NCBI GenBank assembly: GCA_013180625.2
Contig: SNVD02014720.1
Span: 1-64,000, forward strand
Direction: 5' to 3'
Source of the DNA: Boswellia sacra
Taxonomy: Eukaryota > Streptophyta > Magnoliopsida > Sapindales > Burseraceae
Length of the DNA: 64,000 bases
Numbering within the stretch: position 1 is the stretch's first letter; each line of letters opens with the position of its first letter. Shown in pieces: positions 1 to 10,569 of the stretch. A model generated the notes under the pieces. The model did no database searches. It was not told the DNA's origin and was given only the letters and a program-made list of their open reading frames with translations. Position numbers and translations under genes: made by a program.

Positions 1-1
1 T

Positions 2-544
2 GAAGTTTCAAATCGGGAAGTCAAGTCCATTCTCGAAAAGACAGTGAATCTGAACCGAAAAGATTGGAGCCTACGATTGAATGATGCACTTTGGGCATAC
101 CGGACTGCTTACAAGACAACTATTGGTATGTCTCCGTATAGGTTAGTCTATGGTAAGCCATGCCACCTTCCAGTGGAGCTCGAACATAAAGCATGGTGGG
201 CAGTAAAGCTTTGTAACATGGAGATGGATGCTGCTGGAGAACAAAGGAAGCTTCAACTGCAAGAATTGGAAGAACTTAGAAATGATGCCTATGAGAATTA
301 CAGAATTTACAAGGAGAGAACTAAGGCATTTCATGATAAAATGATCTCCAGGAAGAATTTTGAAGTGGGACAGAAAGTTCTTTTATTTCATTCTCGCCTC
401 AAGTTATTTCTAGGTAAATTACGATCTCGATGGGTTGGACCCTTTGTTATTACTAATGTTTTTCCCCATGGTGCAGTGGAAATCAAGAGCTTAAAAACGG
501 ATAAAGTATTCAAGGTGAATGGGCATAGGTTGAAGCCTTACTAA
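2..544 (+). CDS. Ty3/gypsy integrase, C-terminal part
   Basis: The open frame enters from the left edge and ends at a TAA. It matches the segment after the catalytic Glu in the integrase at 48978-51806: the first residues correspond to its V-E-L-A-N-R-E helix, followed by the shared [14 protein letters not shown] block and [10 protein letters not shown]. The last ~70 residues ([21 protein letters not shown]) form the DNA-binding end of Ty3/gypsy integrases. The frame is uninterrupted here, unlike the other copy. Integrase inserts element cDNA into chromosomes. The catalytic Asp residues are off the window, so activity cannot be judged. Confidence 0.9.
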   Translation, partial: EVSNREVKSILEKTVNLNRKDWSLRLNDALWAYRTAYKTTIGMSPYRLVYGKPCHLPVELEHKAWWAVKLCNMEMDAAGEQRKLQLQELEELRNDAYENYRIYKERTKAFHDKMISRKNFEVGQKVLLFHSRLKLFLGKLRSRWVGPFVITNVFPHGAVEIKSLKTDKVFKVNGHRLKPY

Positions 545-1120
545 GAGAATTCAGTGATGCAGGACATCGATGAGGTACCTCTCTACGAGCCAACTTATCT
601 TGATGGGTGAGGATAGATAACGTCAGGCTGAGGACGTTAAACCAAGCGCTTATTGGGAGGCAGCCCAATGTTTTTGAAATATAAATAAAAAGAGACAAAG
701 AAAAGAAGGTAGTATTGATCAATTTTTGTGTTTCGAGGAGATTCCTCTCATGGGCTATTATAATTGATCAGGTTTTATCTCTCTTTGCCATTTGTCTCAT
801 TTGCTTTGTTGTTTGTTTTTGACTTTCATTTGCTCTTTTGTTTTTATTTCTTTTATGTGTCTCTATTTTCTTTTCTTTTCTTTTCTTTTCTTGTGTTTAA
901 TTTGATTATTCCGTGCTTCGATTTCAGTTGTGTAACAGCTTGAGGAAACATTCAAACGGGAGTTGAAGCCATTGTTCGAAGGTTTTGAAACGTGCATATC
1001 TGGGAGAAGAACAAACTCAATCGCATTATCGGTAATATCTCTCCTTTTCTTCTCTTCAATGGATGCTGATATCTTCTATCGAACCTTCGTAAATATTTCC
1101 CTTCACTTCCTCAAAATGCT

Positions 1121-1612
1121 GTGTTTAAAATTTATAAAGTACGGATGACTAGACTTTGGGCAGTGATGCTCCTAAATGTGCCTGCTGATATCCGATGGCT
1201 TATCGAAGCCAAGGTGAGATTGTCCGGTGAGCCGGACATTAATCTCGCAAAATACATGCCTGGTCTAGGAAAGAGCTACTACGCCCAGAGGCGAAGAGCG
1301 AAAAGGTTACAAGTATGTTATAAATGTGCTAGATGGAATTGTAACCAGACTTGTCGTTCATTAGGTTTTGCGTCCCGGAATAGAGAAGATAAACTTTCAT
1401 TTATTAAGAATGGTTTGAGTAATGAGTCGCTGGATAATGTTTTGTTAACTCTCGAGTCACATTCTTGTGGACTTGTTCAGCGTGAATTGCTTAATCTATG
1501 GACACATTTTCGTGATGAATTGCAGTGTTATAGTCTAGGGAATCTGACTAAAAACGACCCTGTTTGCCAGTTTATAAGAAAACTGGATGGGACGCAAATC
1601 CCCGACTCATAG
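1121..1612 (+). CDS. Unknown basic Cys-rich protein in the Athila 3' region
   Basis: An uninterrupted frame of 163 codons lies between integrase and LOG; a second possible start is Met-9. I do not recognise it. The middle is very basic (Arg/Lys-rich around residues 55-65) and is followed by a C-x2-C-x4-C-x3-C cluster that could bind zinc; three more Cys follow near the C-terminus. No signal peptide or membrane span is evident. A possible upstream exon (about 935-1031) is flanked by AG and GT, so the gene may be spliced, which is only inference. It may be one of the extra ORFs known from Athila 3' regions, or a captured host fragment. Confidence 0.45.
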   Translation: MFKIYKVRMTRLWAVMLLNVPADIRWLIEAKVRLSGEPDINLAKYMPGLGKSYYAQRRRAKRLQVCYKCARWNCNQTCRSLGFASRNREDKLSFIKNGLSNESLDNVLLTLESHSCGLVQRELLNLWTHFRDELQCYSLGNLTKNDPVCQFIRKLDGTQIPDS

Positions 1613-1841
1613 AAGGCGTTTCAGCCGTTACTGGACGTAAAACCAGAGGAAGATGTGAGCCACAATCACAACTACGTGTATATTTTAATGTGTGTTGTTG
1701 TTGTCGAATTTTATTTCTTTCTTGTTTCGTTTGATCTGATTATCAATTTTGTTTTTTGTGTTGTTTTTGTTTGTTGATTTTGTTTGTTTTAATTTCAAGT
1801 TTTCTTTTTGACAAACCATATGACTACCTATGGCATAAGTA

Positions 1842-2042
1842 CACGTGGGAGACAAGTGTGGAGGTTTTATCAACCTCCACCGAAAGTGTATCTCTATTTT
1901 TTATGCTTCACGTGGGAGACAAGTGTGGGGGTTTTGTCACCCCCCGCCGATAGTGTATCTCCATTTTCCATGCTTCACGTGGGAGACAAGTGTGTAGGTT
2001 TTGTCAAACCTCGCTGAAAGCATATCTCATTTTTTCAAATCT
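1842..2042 (+). repeat. Three 67-bp tandem repeats, each with a G-box and a hairpin
   Basis: Units start at 1842, 1909 and 1976. Each begins CACGTGGGAGACAAGTGT, which contains the palindromic G-box CACGTG, followed by a short inverted repeat whose two arms change together: GGAGGTT/AACCTCC, GGGGG/CCCCC and AGGTTT/AAACCT, around loops of about 4-8 nt. A fourth, worn unit with GGGG/CCCC arms follows to about 2090. The array ends about 180 bp before the LOG start codon. Confidence 0.85.
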
Positions 2043-2119
2043 TGGGGCGATAAATCTGCATCGAGCAACCCCGCCGAAAGTATGTCCCCATGTGTCAAAA
2101 TTTGAGAGTTTTATGGGTG

Positions 2120-2127
2120 TATATATA
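2120..2127 (+). promoter_or_regulatory. TATA-like box upstream of LOG
   Basis: TATATATA sits 98-105 nt before the LOG start codon and just downstream of the G-box repeats. The LOG copy at 47917-48567 has a TATA-like box at a similar distance. This suggests LOG is expressed from its own promoter; it is inference from position and sequence only. Confidence 0.4.
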
Positions 2128-2224
2128 CATTCTGCATATTTTCATATGTCATTCCATAACCTGTCTTGCAATTGAAAAGCATAATATCTAACGTTTCTTA
2201 CACAAGATTAGAGCACTTGTAGAA

Positions 2225-2874
2225 ATGGAGAAAACACCAATTCGGCGATTCCGCAATATATGCGTATTTTGCGGATCGCAATTTGGTAAAGATGGAGAGT
2301 TTACCCCAGCAGCTCTTGATCTTGGTAGGACATTAGCTGCGAGGGGTATTAATTTGATTTATGGAGGGGGTAGTCTTGGGTTAATGGGGTGTGTGTCAAC
2401 AGCTGCATCCCTAGGAGGAGCAAAGTTCTCGGCATTATCCCTAAACCATTAGCTGTACGAGATATCGTAGGCAACACAATCGGGGAAGAGTTACAAGTCT
2501 CTAGCAGGCATGAGCGTATTGCACATATGGTTGTTAAGTCCGATGCATTTATAGCTTTACCGGGTGGTTATGGTACATTAGAGGAGATATTTCAAATCAC
2601 CTCTTGGGCACATCTAAACATCCATCGTAAACCCATTGGTTTGTTAAATGTTAATAATTTTTTTGATGGTTTGTTGTCCTTTCTTGATCAAGCTGTAGAA
2701 AAAAAATTCATCTCACCGTCAGCAAGGCAAATGCTGGTTACAGCTTCAACTGCAGGAGAGTTAATTGACAAACTACAAGAATTCGTCTATTCACCTGATC
2801 CAACAATGGCTCGGATAAATTGGTTTGGAGAAAGCAACAAAAGGCGTCAACTGGATTTAACCCTCCATCTGTAA
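2225..2874 (+). pseudogene. LOG: LOG-like cytokinin riboside 5'-monophosphate phosphoribohydrolase (one frameshift)
   Basis: LOG enzymes release active cytokinin bases from their ribotides in one step. The N-terminal CVFCGS motif, the [10 protein letters not shown] nucleotide-binding loop and the catalytic P-G-G-Y-G-T-L-E-E signature are all present. The family's M-H-x-R-K is R-H-E-R-I here, so the Arg is kept and the Lys is not. A single missing base near 2425 shifts the frame; the 650 nt would otherwise be 216 codons plus stop, the same as the second copy. Plant LOG genes normally have introns and this has none, which fits capture through an RNA copy. The C-terminal tail N-K-R-R then L-D-L-T-L-H-L is unusual. 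It lies between integrase and the 3' LTR, in sense. Confidence 0.9.
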
Positions 2875-4083
2875 TCTCTATTTGCTAGTTTGCTTCGTTT
2901 TTGTTTGCTTTCTTTTTAGTGTGTTTATTTGAGATTTTTCATGTCGTTTCTTTTGAGCTTTTTCAGGTTATTTCTTTCGTCCCAGTAATATTTTCTAATC
3001 TTGGTTTTTAGAGTGGTGGCTTAAAAAGTTCAAGTTCTCTTGAAACGCATTCTGGATCTCTTCCATCCATAATGGCTGAATAAGGAGGCTAACTTCTAAA
3101 CTTTGTAGACCCATTCTAACTAACTTGTTTTTGTTTGCTGAATTGTTGAACTTTGTTATTTTATGAGTGAGTTTAGTTTTGCGTAATTTAGAGTTGTTAT
3201 GTGTTTTTATCTTTATCAGTTTTGATTTAAAAAAAAAACAATTATGGAAAAACCTGAGAATGGCAGAATATGGGGTTTCTTTAACCCTTGAAACGCATTC
3301 TCTCTAAATAAATTGTAGTTTGTTTATTTCATGTTTTTTAAAGTGTCTTGTTTCTTGTTTTGTTCTTTCATAATAAAGGTATATAGGCTGGAAACCTTAA
3401 GTCTGCGGGCTACTGGTCCTAAGGATTGTTGAAATATACAATCTTGACTCAGGTGTAACAACGCCACGTACTCTTTTCTTGCATTTTGTGGGTCAATGAT
3501 AAGATAATGATTGAATTAAGAATAACTCTTGGAAAATGATAAATGATGCATGGATCTGTGTGCTTGAAATGTTTATTGGTTTTCTCTTTGCCTTTGATTC
3601 CTTGTGCAACATTGAGCACTGAGCTATTATCACTGAGTTGTTTGTTCACTTAGAGAAAGTTTATGTAATTTAAATGTTTCTTCAGATTTCAATGAATTCT
3701 AGAACTTGTTTGATGGTCACTCAAGGCGAAATCCTAGGCTGTGCAACATTGGGAAATGATTTAGGCCATCTTTGGACCGTTTGAGCCTTAATAGCCAACC
3801 TTGACAGAAATTGATCCCTAGTTACCCCTTTGAGCCTCTGTAAGCCTTTTTCTTTGTAAACTCACTAAAAGATTTCCTAACCTAAAATGAATTTGTTCCA
3901 AACAGTTTATCCCTTACCTATGAGCATGTAGATCATTCACAATTAAATTCTGAGCTATGTTCTGGTTTTGGGAAGTTAGAGGAGGTGGGATGTGTCATGA
4001 GCAATGCAAGTGAGTCCTATTGTGTTTGTAAAAAAAAAAAAAGAAAACAAAAGCCAATCTGTACTTATCGTCCACGTACTTAC
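2875..4083 (+). other. 3' untranslated region of the Athila-like element
   Basis: There is no coding frame of note. The text is T-rich with repeated TTTGTTT-type runs. A short segment (ACCTTAAGTCTGCGGGCTAC, about 3396-3415) and the TTGAAACGCATTCT motif (3040-3053 and 3289-3302) recur or look UTR-like. I see no gene here. Confidence 0.5.
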
Positions 4084-4124
4084 ACATTGAGGACAATGTG
4101 TTGTTTAAGTGTGGGGGAGGGGAA
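4084..4124 (+). promoter_or_regulatory. Conserved inverted repeat plus internal purine tract
   Basis: ACATTGAGGACAATGT (4084-4099) is a perfect 6-bp-arm inverted repeat with an AGGA loop, followed by a GTGGGGGAGGGGAAG purine run. The same motif occurs in sense in the minus-strand LOG element (47791-47809), again between LOG and the 3' LTR and again next to a G-run. It may be a secondary plus-strand priming or RNA-processing site. Confidence 0.6.
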
Positions 4125-4824
4125 GTGTAATAAAAAAAAGAAAAAAAAGAAAAAAAAGAACAAAAGAAGAAGAATAAGAGATCTATAACCTTAAGTGTTC
4201 TTAAAAAGAATGAAACAACAAAGTGTGAGGGTATAGTTTTCTTTTGTTTTATGCAAAAAAAAAAAAAAGATTGAGTGTTCTAAATAAGTTTGGGGGAGTA
4301 ACCTAGTGAATTGAAATGAAGTTGTGTTATAGGGTTGAGCTCTACATAGTCTTGAATGATTTATGTGTTTGTGGGTGATTTGAGCCAAATTATTATCCTT
4401 TATCATACCTTCACCCAAGCCAAACGTTACAAGCTTATAAAGTCCTACTTGATCCTCGGTGTTGTGCATGTCTACATTAGTGGAGAGTGACTTGAAAAGC
4501 AGGCCTATGGAGTTCATTTATACACACATCTTCACTATTAAATATGATTAATTTTTAAGCATAAACTCATCCGGGTTACAAGTGATTAGGTGAGAATGGC
4601 TCTACACACACACACTTGAGGAATTGAAGTGAAGCGAAACTAATCTTTCGGATAAAATTCTGATCAAGTGCATTATTTTGAAGTTTTCCTTGGGTTATAA
4701 TTAAGTACAATCTTTGAGGCCTATTTGCAAGATGAAGCATTTGTGTGTTTTCATTTTTTGTTGATTCTGTTTCGGTTTAGTTTTATTTCATATTGTCGTA
4801 GTTGCTCGAGGACTAGCAAAGCCT

Positions 4825-4840
4825 AAGTGTGGGGGGAATT
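4825..4840 (+). promoter_or_regulatory. Polypurine tract
   Basis: AAGTGTGGGGGGAATT directly precedes the TG that opens the 3' LTR, the expected position of the plus-strand primer. The upstream GCTCGAGGACTAGCAAA context is typical of this class of plant element. Confidence 0.8.
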
Positions 4841-6269
4841 TGATAAGTGTCTATTTATATATCATTTTCATATCAATTCGTCCATGTTTCTTTGCTATAT
4901 TCCTTGGTATTTTTATGTTTTTGTGTGGTTTTTGATGTTTGTAGGAGTTTTGGAGGAACTTACACAAAATTGGAGTAAAACCCTTCATTTTCACCTCTGC
5001 TAGTCAACCAATTTCTTGGAGTTGATTGTATCGATATACAATTAACCGGATAACATGCTATATACCATTGAAAAGCTCTCGAAGTCTATTTTCTGGGAGA
5101 AATTTACGGTTCACGAATTTATGTAGTGTACCGAAAGTTGTGAATCAAAAAAAAGTATGAGAAGTGTATATTTGTAATTCCACAAGTCACTGTAGCATGT
5201 ATAATACGGGCACTGTAGCAAGTTACTGTAGCAGAGTATTTAAACACATTTTAGGGTTTTATTTTGATAACTTGAAGAGGGGAAAACGTGGGAGGAGGCT
5301 GCATTTCTGGATTTCTCTCATCCCTTGGAGTTCTTGAAGGAGAAAGAAGATTTTGAAAGAGGAGGAACTACAATTCCAAGAAGATTCATCTACAAAGAAG
5401 ATTTTCAAAGAATTTGCTAAGTTCTTTCTTTCCTTTTCAATTCTGGAATTTCTCTGTATTGTATTTGTTATTCTGATTGAATATGTGTAACTAAATCTGA
5501 ATTGGTTGAGGGTGATTTCAAAGCCCTTGATATGGATTTTGTGAGTTGATTGTGTAAGAAATTGTTATCCAATTCTCTAATTGAAGTTGCTTGTATTTTC
5601 CCATATCTAATGCTTATGATTGCTTACTGATTGTATTTGGAATGGCCAACTGAATATAATCTGTTGTTGTCTATTGCTAGATTAGAAATCTTGATCCGTA
5701 ATTGTCATGAATTTCCAATCATTAGTAGCAAAATTGTGATCAGAGATTGCAATTGGAAAATACAACCTAGGTTAAATAATCCAAACTTGTGTGATTATTG
5801 CTTAGATCAACCTATCTTTCTCATCGTAATGCTTCTATTGAATTAAACTTAGAGAGCTTGTTCTAGGTTGTTTAATGGATAGAGATTAAATAAAGAGCTT
5901 GTTTTATTTAACAACAAAGTAAGGAAAGATTGGGATAACAGAGCTTGTTGTTATCTACGGTTGATAACTTCAATGCTGTAATTGGATTACAATTCTATGT
6001 TAATTCACAAATTCATATCTTGTGGCAGAGAAAGAACCCTTAACCAAGTGTCTCTCATTGAATTTTCAATTCATTTAATATTGTGTTGTGTTATTCTTTA
6101 TTTGCCTTCGTATTCAGTTTAATTAATCATTCAACAAAACCCCCCATATTTAGTTTATTGTTGCTGAAAAATAACAAATTTAATTAGAATCAATCCTCGT
6201 GGGAACGATATCTCACTCATCACTTTATTACTTGTGCGACTAGTATACTTGCTAGTTTCGAACGCATCA
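4841..6269 (+). repeat. 3' LTR of the Athila-like element
   Basis: It opens TGATAAGTGT right after the purine tract and ends CGAACGCATCA after the ATCCTCGTGGGAACGATATC region typical of the 3' ends of such LTRs. Only one copy is in the window. Near 5184-5236 the decamer-like (C/T)ACTGTAGCA occurs three times just upstream of a weak TATTTAAA (5237-5244), a plausible promoter. The frame at 5631-5846 has no recognisable product. Confidence 0.8.
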
Positions 6270-9012
6270 GGCTTTGACCCTTCTATAACAAAGAAAACAA
6301 GAATAACTCTCATTTTTCCAAACAGTAGACATTGTCCCAGCATCACTACACTAAGTGTGGCTATTGCCTCCACCAAGAAATAAGCTATCAGAGTCCATAA
6401 CCCAAAAATTTATTTTGTAAACATAACCATTCTCCCAGCGAACAAGAAAACTATTTGTCAGGTATATAAGGTTTATTGCGATTACACACTAGATCTTTTC
6501 AGCTAAAACAAGCTAGTACAACATGTCGTGTAAAAATGTTTCATATCTAGTATATGCTGGAAGGAATATTGTGTGTACCAACAACTTTAAAAGTTAAAAG
6601 AGGGAATATGGTTCGTAAGAGATAGATTTAGATTGGTTTTGTCAAGTTCGCCCCTCCAACCAAGAACAAAACCAATCTCATCACCTCTAAAGGAAAGAAA
6701 AGAAATCAAGATATGAACTAATAAACATAAAAAAGTTGCAAAACAAACCCAATTTATTTACTGGTTTAGTTCTATTCTACTTGCATGAACCAAAAATATC
6801 AATATGGAATACATCCGTGAGCAAGTGCCCTTAAATGAATCACGAAATTTGCTAATGAGTAGCTGTCCAATATCTTAATGCAACAACAACATTAAAATCA
6901 TTTTTCTATAACTTTGGCATTATAACCATATCAGCAAACAATAATATATAAATTACTTCATACTTAATAGTAGTCACTAGCCACACAACACATGATATCT
7001 ATCACAGTGAGTTGAATGATTCATTTACTATCTTACTTTGAAAGATACAACCCAAATGCAATGAACTATTTATTTTTCCCGATTTTAACCCATGATCAAT
7101 ATTGGCTTTGTTGTTGTCTGTATTAGTGAACTAGATAAAGCTGAGATGGGTAACAAAAAAAGGCACATGGGAAGCCAACTAGTGACAAATTAATGGATGA
7201 CCCTACTACATAAGAGCCCCTAACCAAATTCAACATTATCACTGTGAGATTTGATATATCTAGTGCTTTCATAGTTAGTGGTACAGAAAGCCCTAATTCC
7301 CTATATAAATTGACCATGATATGAGTTTGATGGTGATTCTAGCATGACAACTTGGTATCCTATGCCTTAAAAAAGAAAGTTGTCACTTACTGAGTAGAGT
7401 AATGAATAAGACATGCAAGTTTGGCAATATAAGAAGCTATATAAACCCAAAGAGTTGTGTTATAGATTAAATTTTTTTTGCTTATTAAACGATATTATAC
7501 TGTATGGGATTATATGAAATAGGTTGTATAAGTTGATGGTATTCATTGCTGCTTAACTGAAATGTAAATTAATTATTAAAAAAAAAGCCCCCTAAAAGGT
7601 GTTAGAATATTATAAAATGTTTCAATTTTCTAAACCACACAGATGCAGTCAGCACAGACCATCAAATTGGGATGCTTAATGGACAACCAAGATAAGCACA
7701 AGAAGGTTAGAAGTCAAAACACCAACCAGCAAAGGATTCTTTTCAGTTTAAAAGGAGCTTTAGGTGGTGGAATAAGAAGAATATGATGAAGTCATAAAAC
7801 CTTATGAATCCTATCATGGAATATGCATGCTTTACGAAGTCAAAAAACCAGATGAATCCTACAAGTAAAATGCATGGAAAATATACTAGGTGAAACTTTA
7901 ATCCAATTCAGTATTGAAAGAGTCCACAGGACTAATGTTTGGCTTGAGCAGCCATGTAAGGGACCATTTATTCATCAAGTGCATGACAAAAAGTGTGAAA
8001 CCCTACCTGCATATGGTTAAAGGAAACAAGCAATGAGCAACTCTATTTAATTGGATGCATTGGTTGCGTCTATGTTGAATGAAGACTTGTGATGGTAGGC
8101 AGTTATGATATAGGCTCAAACTTCATCTAAGAGAAAGATTGCACACTCCTTAACAGCTAGATTGACTATAAAGGCAACACACCGTTGAGATTGACACAAC
8201 AATCAGAGATGAAGGAAAATTTTCTTGAAGATAAGCACATAACCAACTATGGTTAATTTTTCAGCAAGCATGGGGTATTTTTGTTATTATTAATTTTTTC
8301 TAATCTCACTTCACTATGATATCTATTTTGAGGGCCAAGGCTTATATGTATACACTAGGTGTTAATCCTCTTTTTACTTTTCAATAAATTTCCCCCATTC
8401 TGTCAAGGTTATAACCTGCCCCAATAAAGGGCTGATAATTATATAATGGTTCTAAAAAAATCGAGATTTATAGAATATCGGTGACAACGAGAATAAGACT
8501 GAGAAGAAGCACTAGAAAAGAGAAAAATTTTAGAAGGACACTTAAGGAGTCATAAACTTGTAAAACCCAAAGTGGGCTCTATTAGTGAACAAGCTACAAT
8601 AGTTGATGGTACTTGTTAAGGAAACAAGCACTTTTTAAGAAGTTCAAGATTACATAATTTGTGATATGACACAGAGCTTACATCGGCTAAAATAAGGTTA
8701 AAACTCAAAAAAATAGATACCGGTCCCATTAAGCATGATAATGCATGGTTCAAGACCAGTGGTTCCATTCTGTAGAACTTTTGCACAATTACCCATTCTC
8801 TGATGTGCCAGACTAACCAAAAAATCTATTCATCAGATTGTCTATATCTGCTTAGAAAGAAACAAATAACATTCATTCTGCCATATGACAAGTGAATCAC
8901 CATGTCATCGTGTGAATCATTAGCAAACATGACAATAAGAAATAAATCCAACTAACACTAATTCAAACCATGATTCTTATTATCCAAAATCAAAGAAACT
9001 ACAAAAACGAAC
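6270..9012. other. AT-rich gene-free region
   Basis: No recognisable coding sequence, RNA gene or LTR. Only short low-quality open frames occur. It may be the interior of the transposon whose end is at 10697, but nothing in the sequence proves that. Confidence 0.5.
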
Positions 9013-9084
9013 TTCACCATTGCCCTTCTTAGCTCGTAAAGTTGCTACTACATCCAAGCACTTCTCAATATCAGGGATCTTTGC
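9013..9084 (-). pseudogene. PFD3: Prefoldin subunit 3 exon fragment
   Basis: Read on the minus strand, an AG acceptor is followed by 24 codons ([16 protein letters not shown] then R-A-K-K-G-N-G-E) and a GT donor. This is the well-conserved coiled-coil helix region of plant prefoldin subunit 3, part of the cytosolic chaperone hexamer that hands unfolded tubulin and actin to the CCT chaperonin. No neighbouring exons are recognisable, so it is an isolated captured fragment. It lies about 1.6 kb inside the CACTA-like end at 10697. Confidence 0.75.
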
Positions 9085-10569
9085 CTGTCACATTAACCAT
9101 CAAGAGTTATAACAAAATTGTTATAAATGTTCATAGAAAATAAAAGAGTACCAAAGTTATCAAGTCTTGAGGCTGGATGGTAAGTCCAAAAGAATAACTC
9201 AAACAATATAAACTGTAGAAATGCAAAGCAGTAAGAGACTTAGATTTTTAGAATTTGAAGTCAAGAATGAAAGAACAGCAGAAATGTGATAAAGTGTTTT
9301 AAGTTGCAAGCAAGATTTCAGAGTTAATATATTATGATGTTTCGGAAACCTTTAGCGAAACAATGGAATACGAAGAAGTTAGATCAGTATACTGCAAGTT
9401 GGAAAGATAACATATGCGACCATAGTGCAAAAACCAAAGCATTCTACAGCTTGAAAGATACAACGTTGAACACATATGCAGTTAAACATCCATAGAACAC
9501 AAAGCATTCTACAGCCAATTTTTTGAAATAGGACAACTAAACATAGTGCAAAAACCAAAACTAGTAGAGGCTTGGTTTCTATAAGAGCAACAATCAGTCA
9601 AACTTGAACTATTTATAGAGCAAATAAAAGCAGGAAATCGAGATGGATGAGACAAGACAAACGGGAAATTGACAAGTGGGAAGACAAAATTGGTAGAGAA
9701 ATTTTTAGTGGGTAAGAGGTAAACCTTACATTCTATTATCACTGGATTGATGAGCAGAGAAGAATAAGACGCAAGCAAGCACTAACGAGCTGCAACTGTG
9801 AGGCAGACAAGAGACAACTGACAAAATTGATTGTGATCGCCAGAAACAATTACGCAACAACGAGAACAGCCAAATTCTTTTGCGAAGCAACGATAACCGC
9901 CAGACTTGATTGCAAAAGAAGGAGAAGTGATTAAAAGCTTCTTGGGAGTTGATTAATTGACGCCATATCTTGTAAGCGATTAGAAAGGAAAAAAAACCAG
10001 AAAACTCCACTGCAAGAGTAACCTACTGCTCATCAGCAAAACCAAAAAATCCAGATTATTCAAACAATTATAGCTTTGCAGCAGTCACAATCACCGATCA
10101 CACACAGCCACCACCCTCTGGCACAAAATCATAGTTAGGGACCTCCCCTACAACTTTCCCTTCAATACCACCCTAAAAACCTGAAAATTTACAAAAATCA
10201 GATCTGGCAACCCCACAACCACCACCACCATCGCCAGAGCGTCAGTCGCCACCACCCCTTCCAAAACTCTCATCGGCCTCCATCTACCAAAACCCAACTA
10301 GCTTCACTCACCGTTAGCCATCGAAAAATAGAGAACCACCGCCAAAATCTAATCGGCTCTACCACCCTTCCCCTAGAATCGCTTCTTCAGCGACCGTACA
10401 TGAAATCCCAAGAAGCTTCATCGAATGTTCATCACGGTAGGGCAAAATGCGAGATGAGGCAAGCAAATGTTTGAATAATCGACAGACTCGATTGCAGGAT
10501 GTAATGGGGGAGGATTGAGAGACAATGTGAGAGGGAAATTGAGAGAATAAGCGGGACTAGGGCGAATTG
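9085..10569 (-). other. Gene-free stretch before the CACTA-like end
   Basis: The segment 10080-10440 is C-rich with CCACCACC runs and could be a captured 5' UTR or promoter in minus orientation. Minus-strand frames at 9509-10010 have no family features. I assign no gene. Confidence 0.35.

Larger units (their letters stand above)
1..6269 (+). mobile_element. Athila-like Ty3/gypsy retrotransposon, 3' part
   Basis: The left end lies outside the window. In order it shows the C-terminal half of integrase, an unknown Cys-rich ORF, a 67-bp tandem repeat, a LOG-like gene, a 3' untranslated region with two purine tracts, and a 3' LTR. The integrase resembles that of the complete minus-strand element at 45218-55570, but the LTRs are unrelated by eye, so this is a different family of the same lineage. 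Assignment to Athila rests on the integrase type and on the lineage's known habit of carrying an extra gene between pol and the 3' LTR. The 544-934 stretch is a leader-like region with a C/T-rich run and no recognisable gene. Confidence 0.85.

Noticed and set aside
2225..2874. LOG as an ordinary host gene next to a transposon
   Set aside because: It lacks introns, sits between integrase and the polypurine tract/LTR, and the same arrangement exists inside a fully bounded element elsewhere in the window.
3985..4188. 67-codon Lys-rich frame
   Set aside because: Produced by A-rich tracts in the 3' untranslated region; no family features.
9509..10010. Two overlapping minus-strand frames of 89 and 94 codons
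   Set aside because: Low-complexity composition, no recognisable motif, and no splice context.
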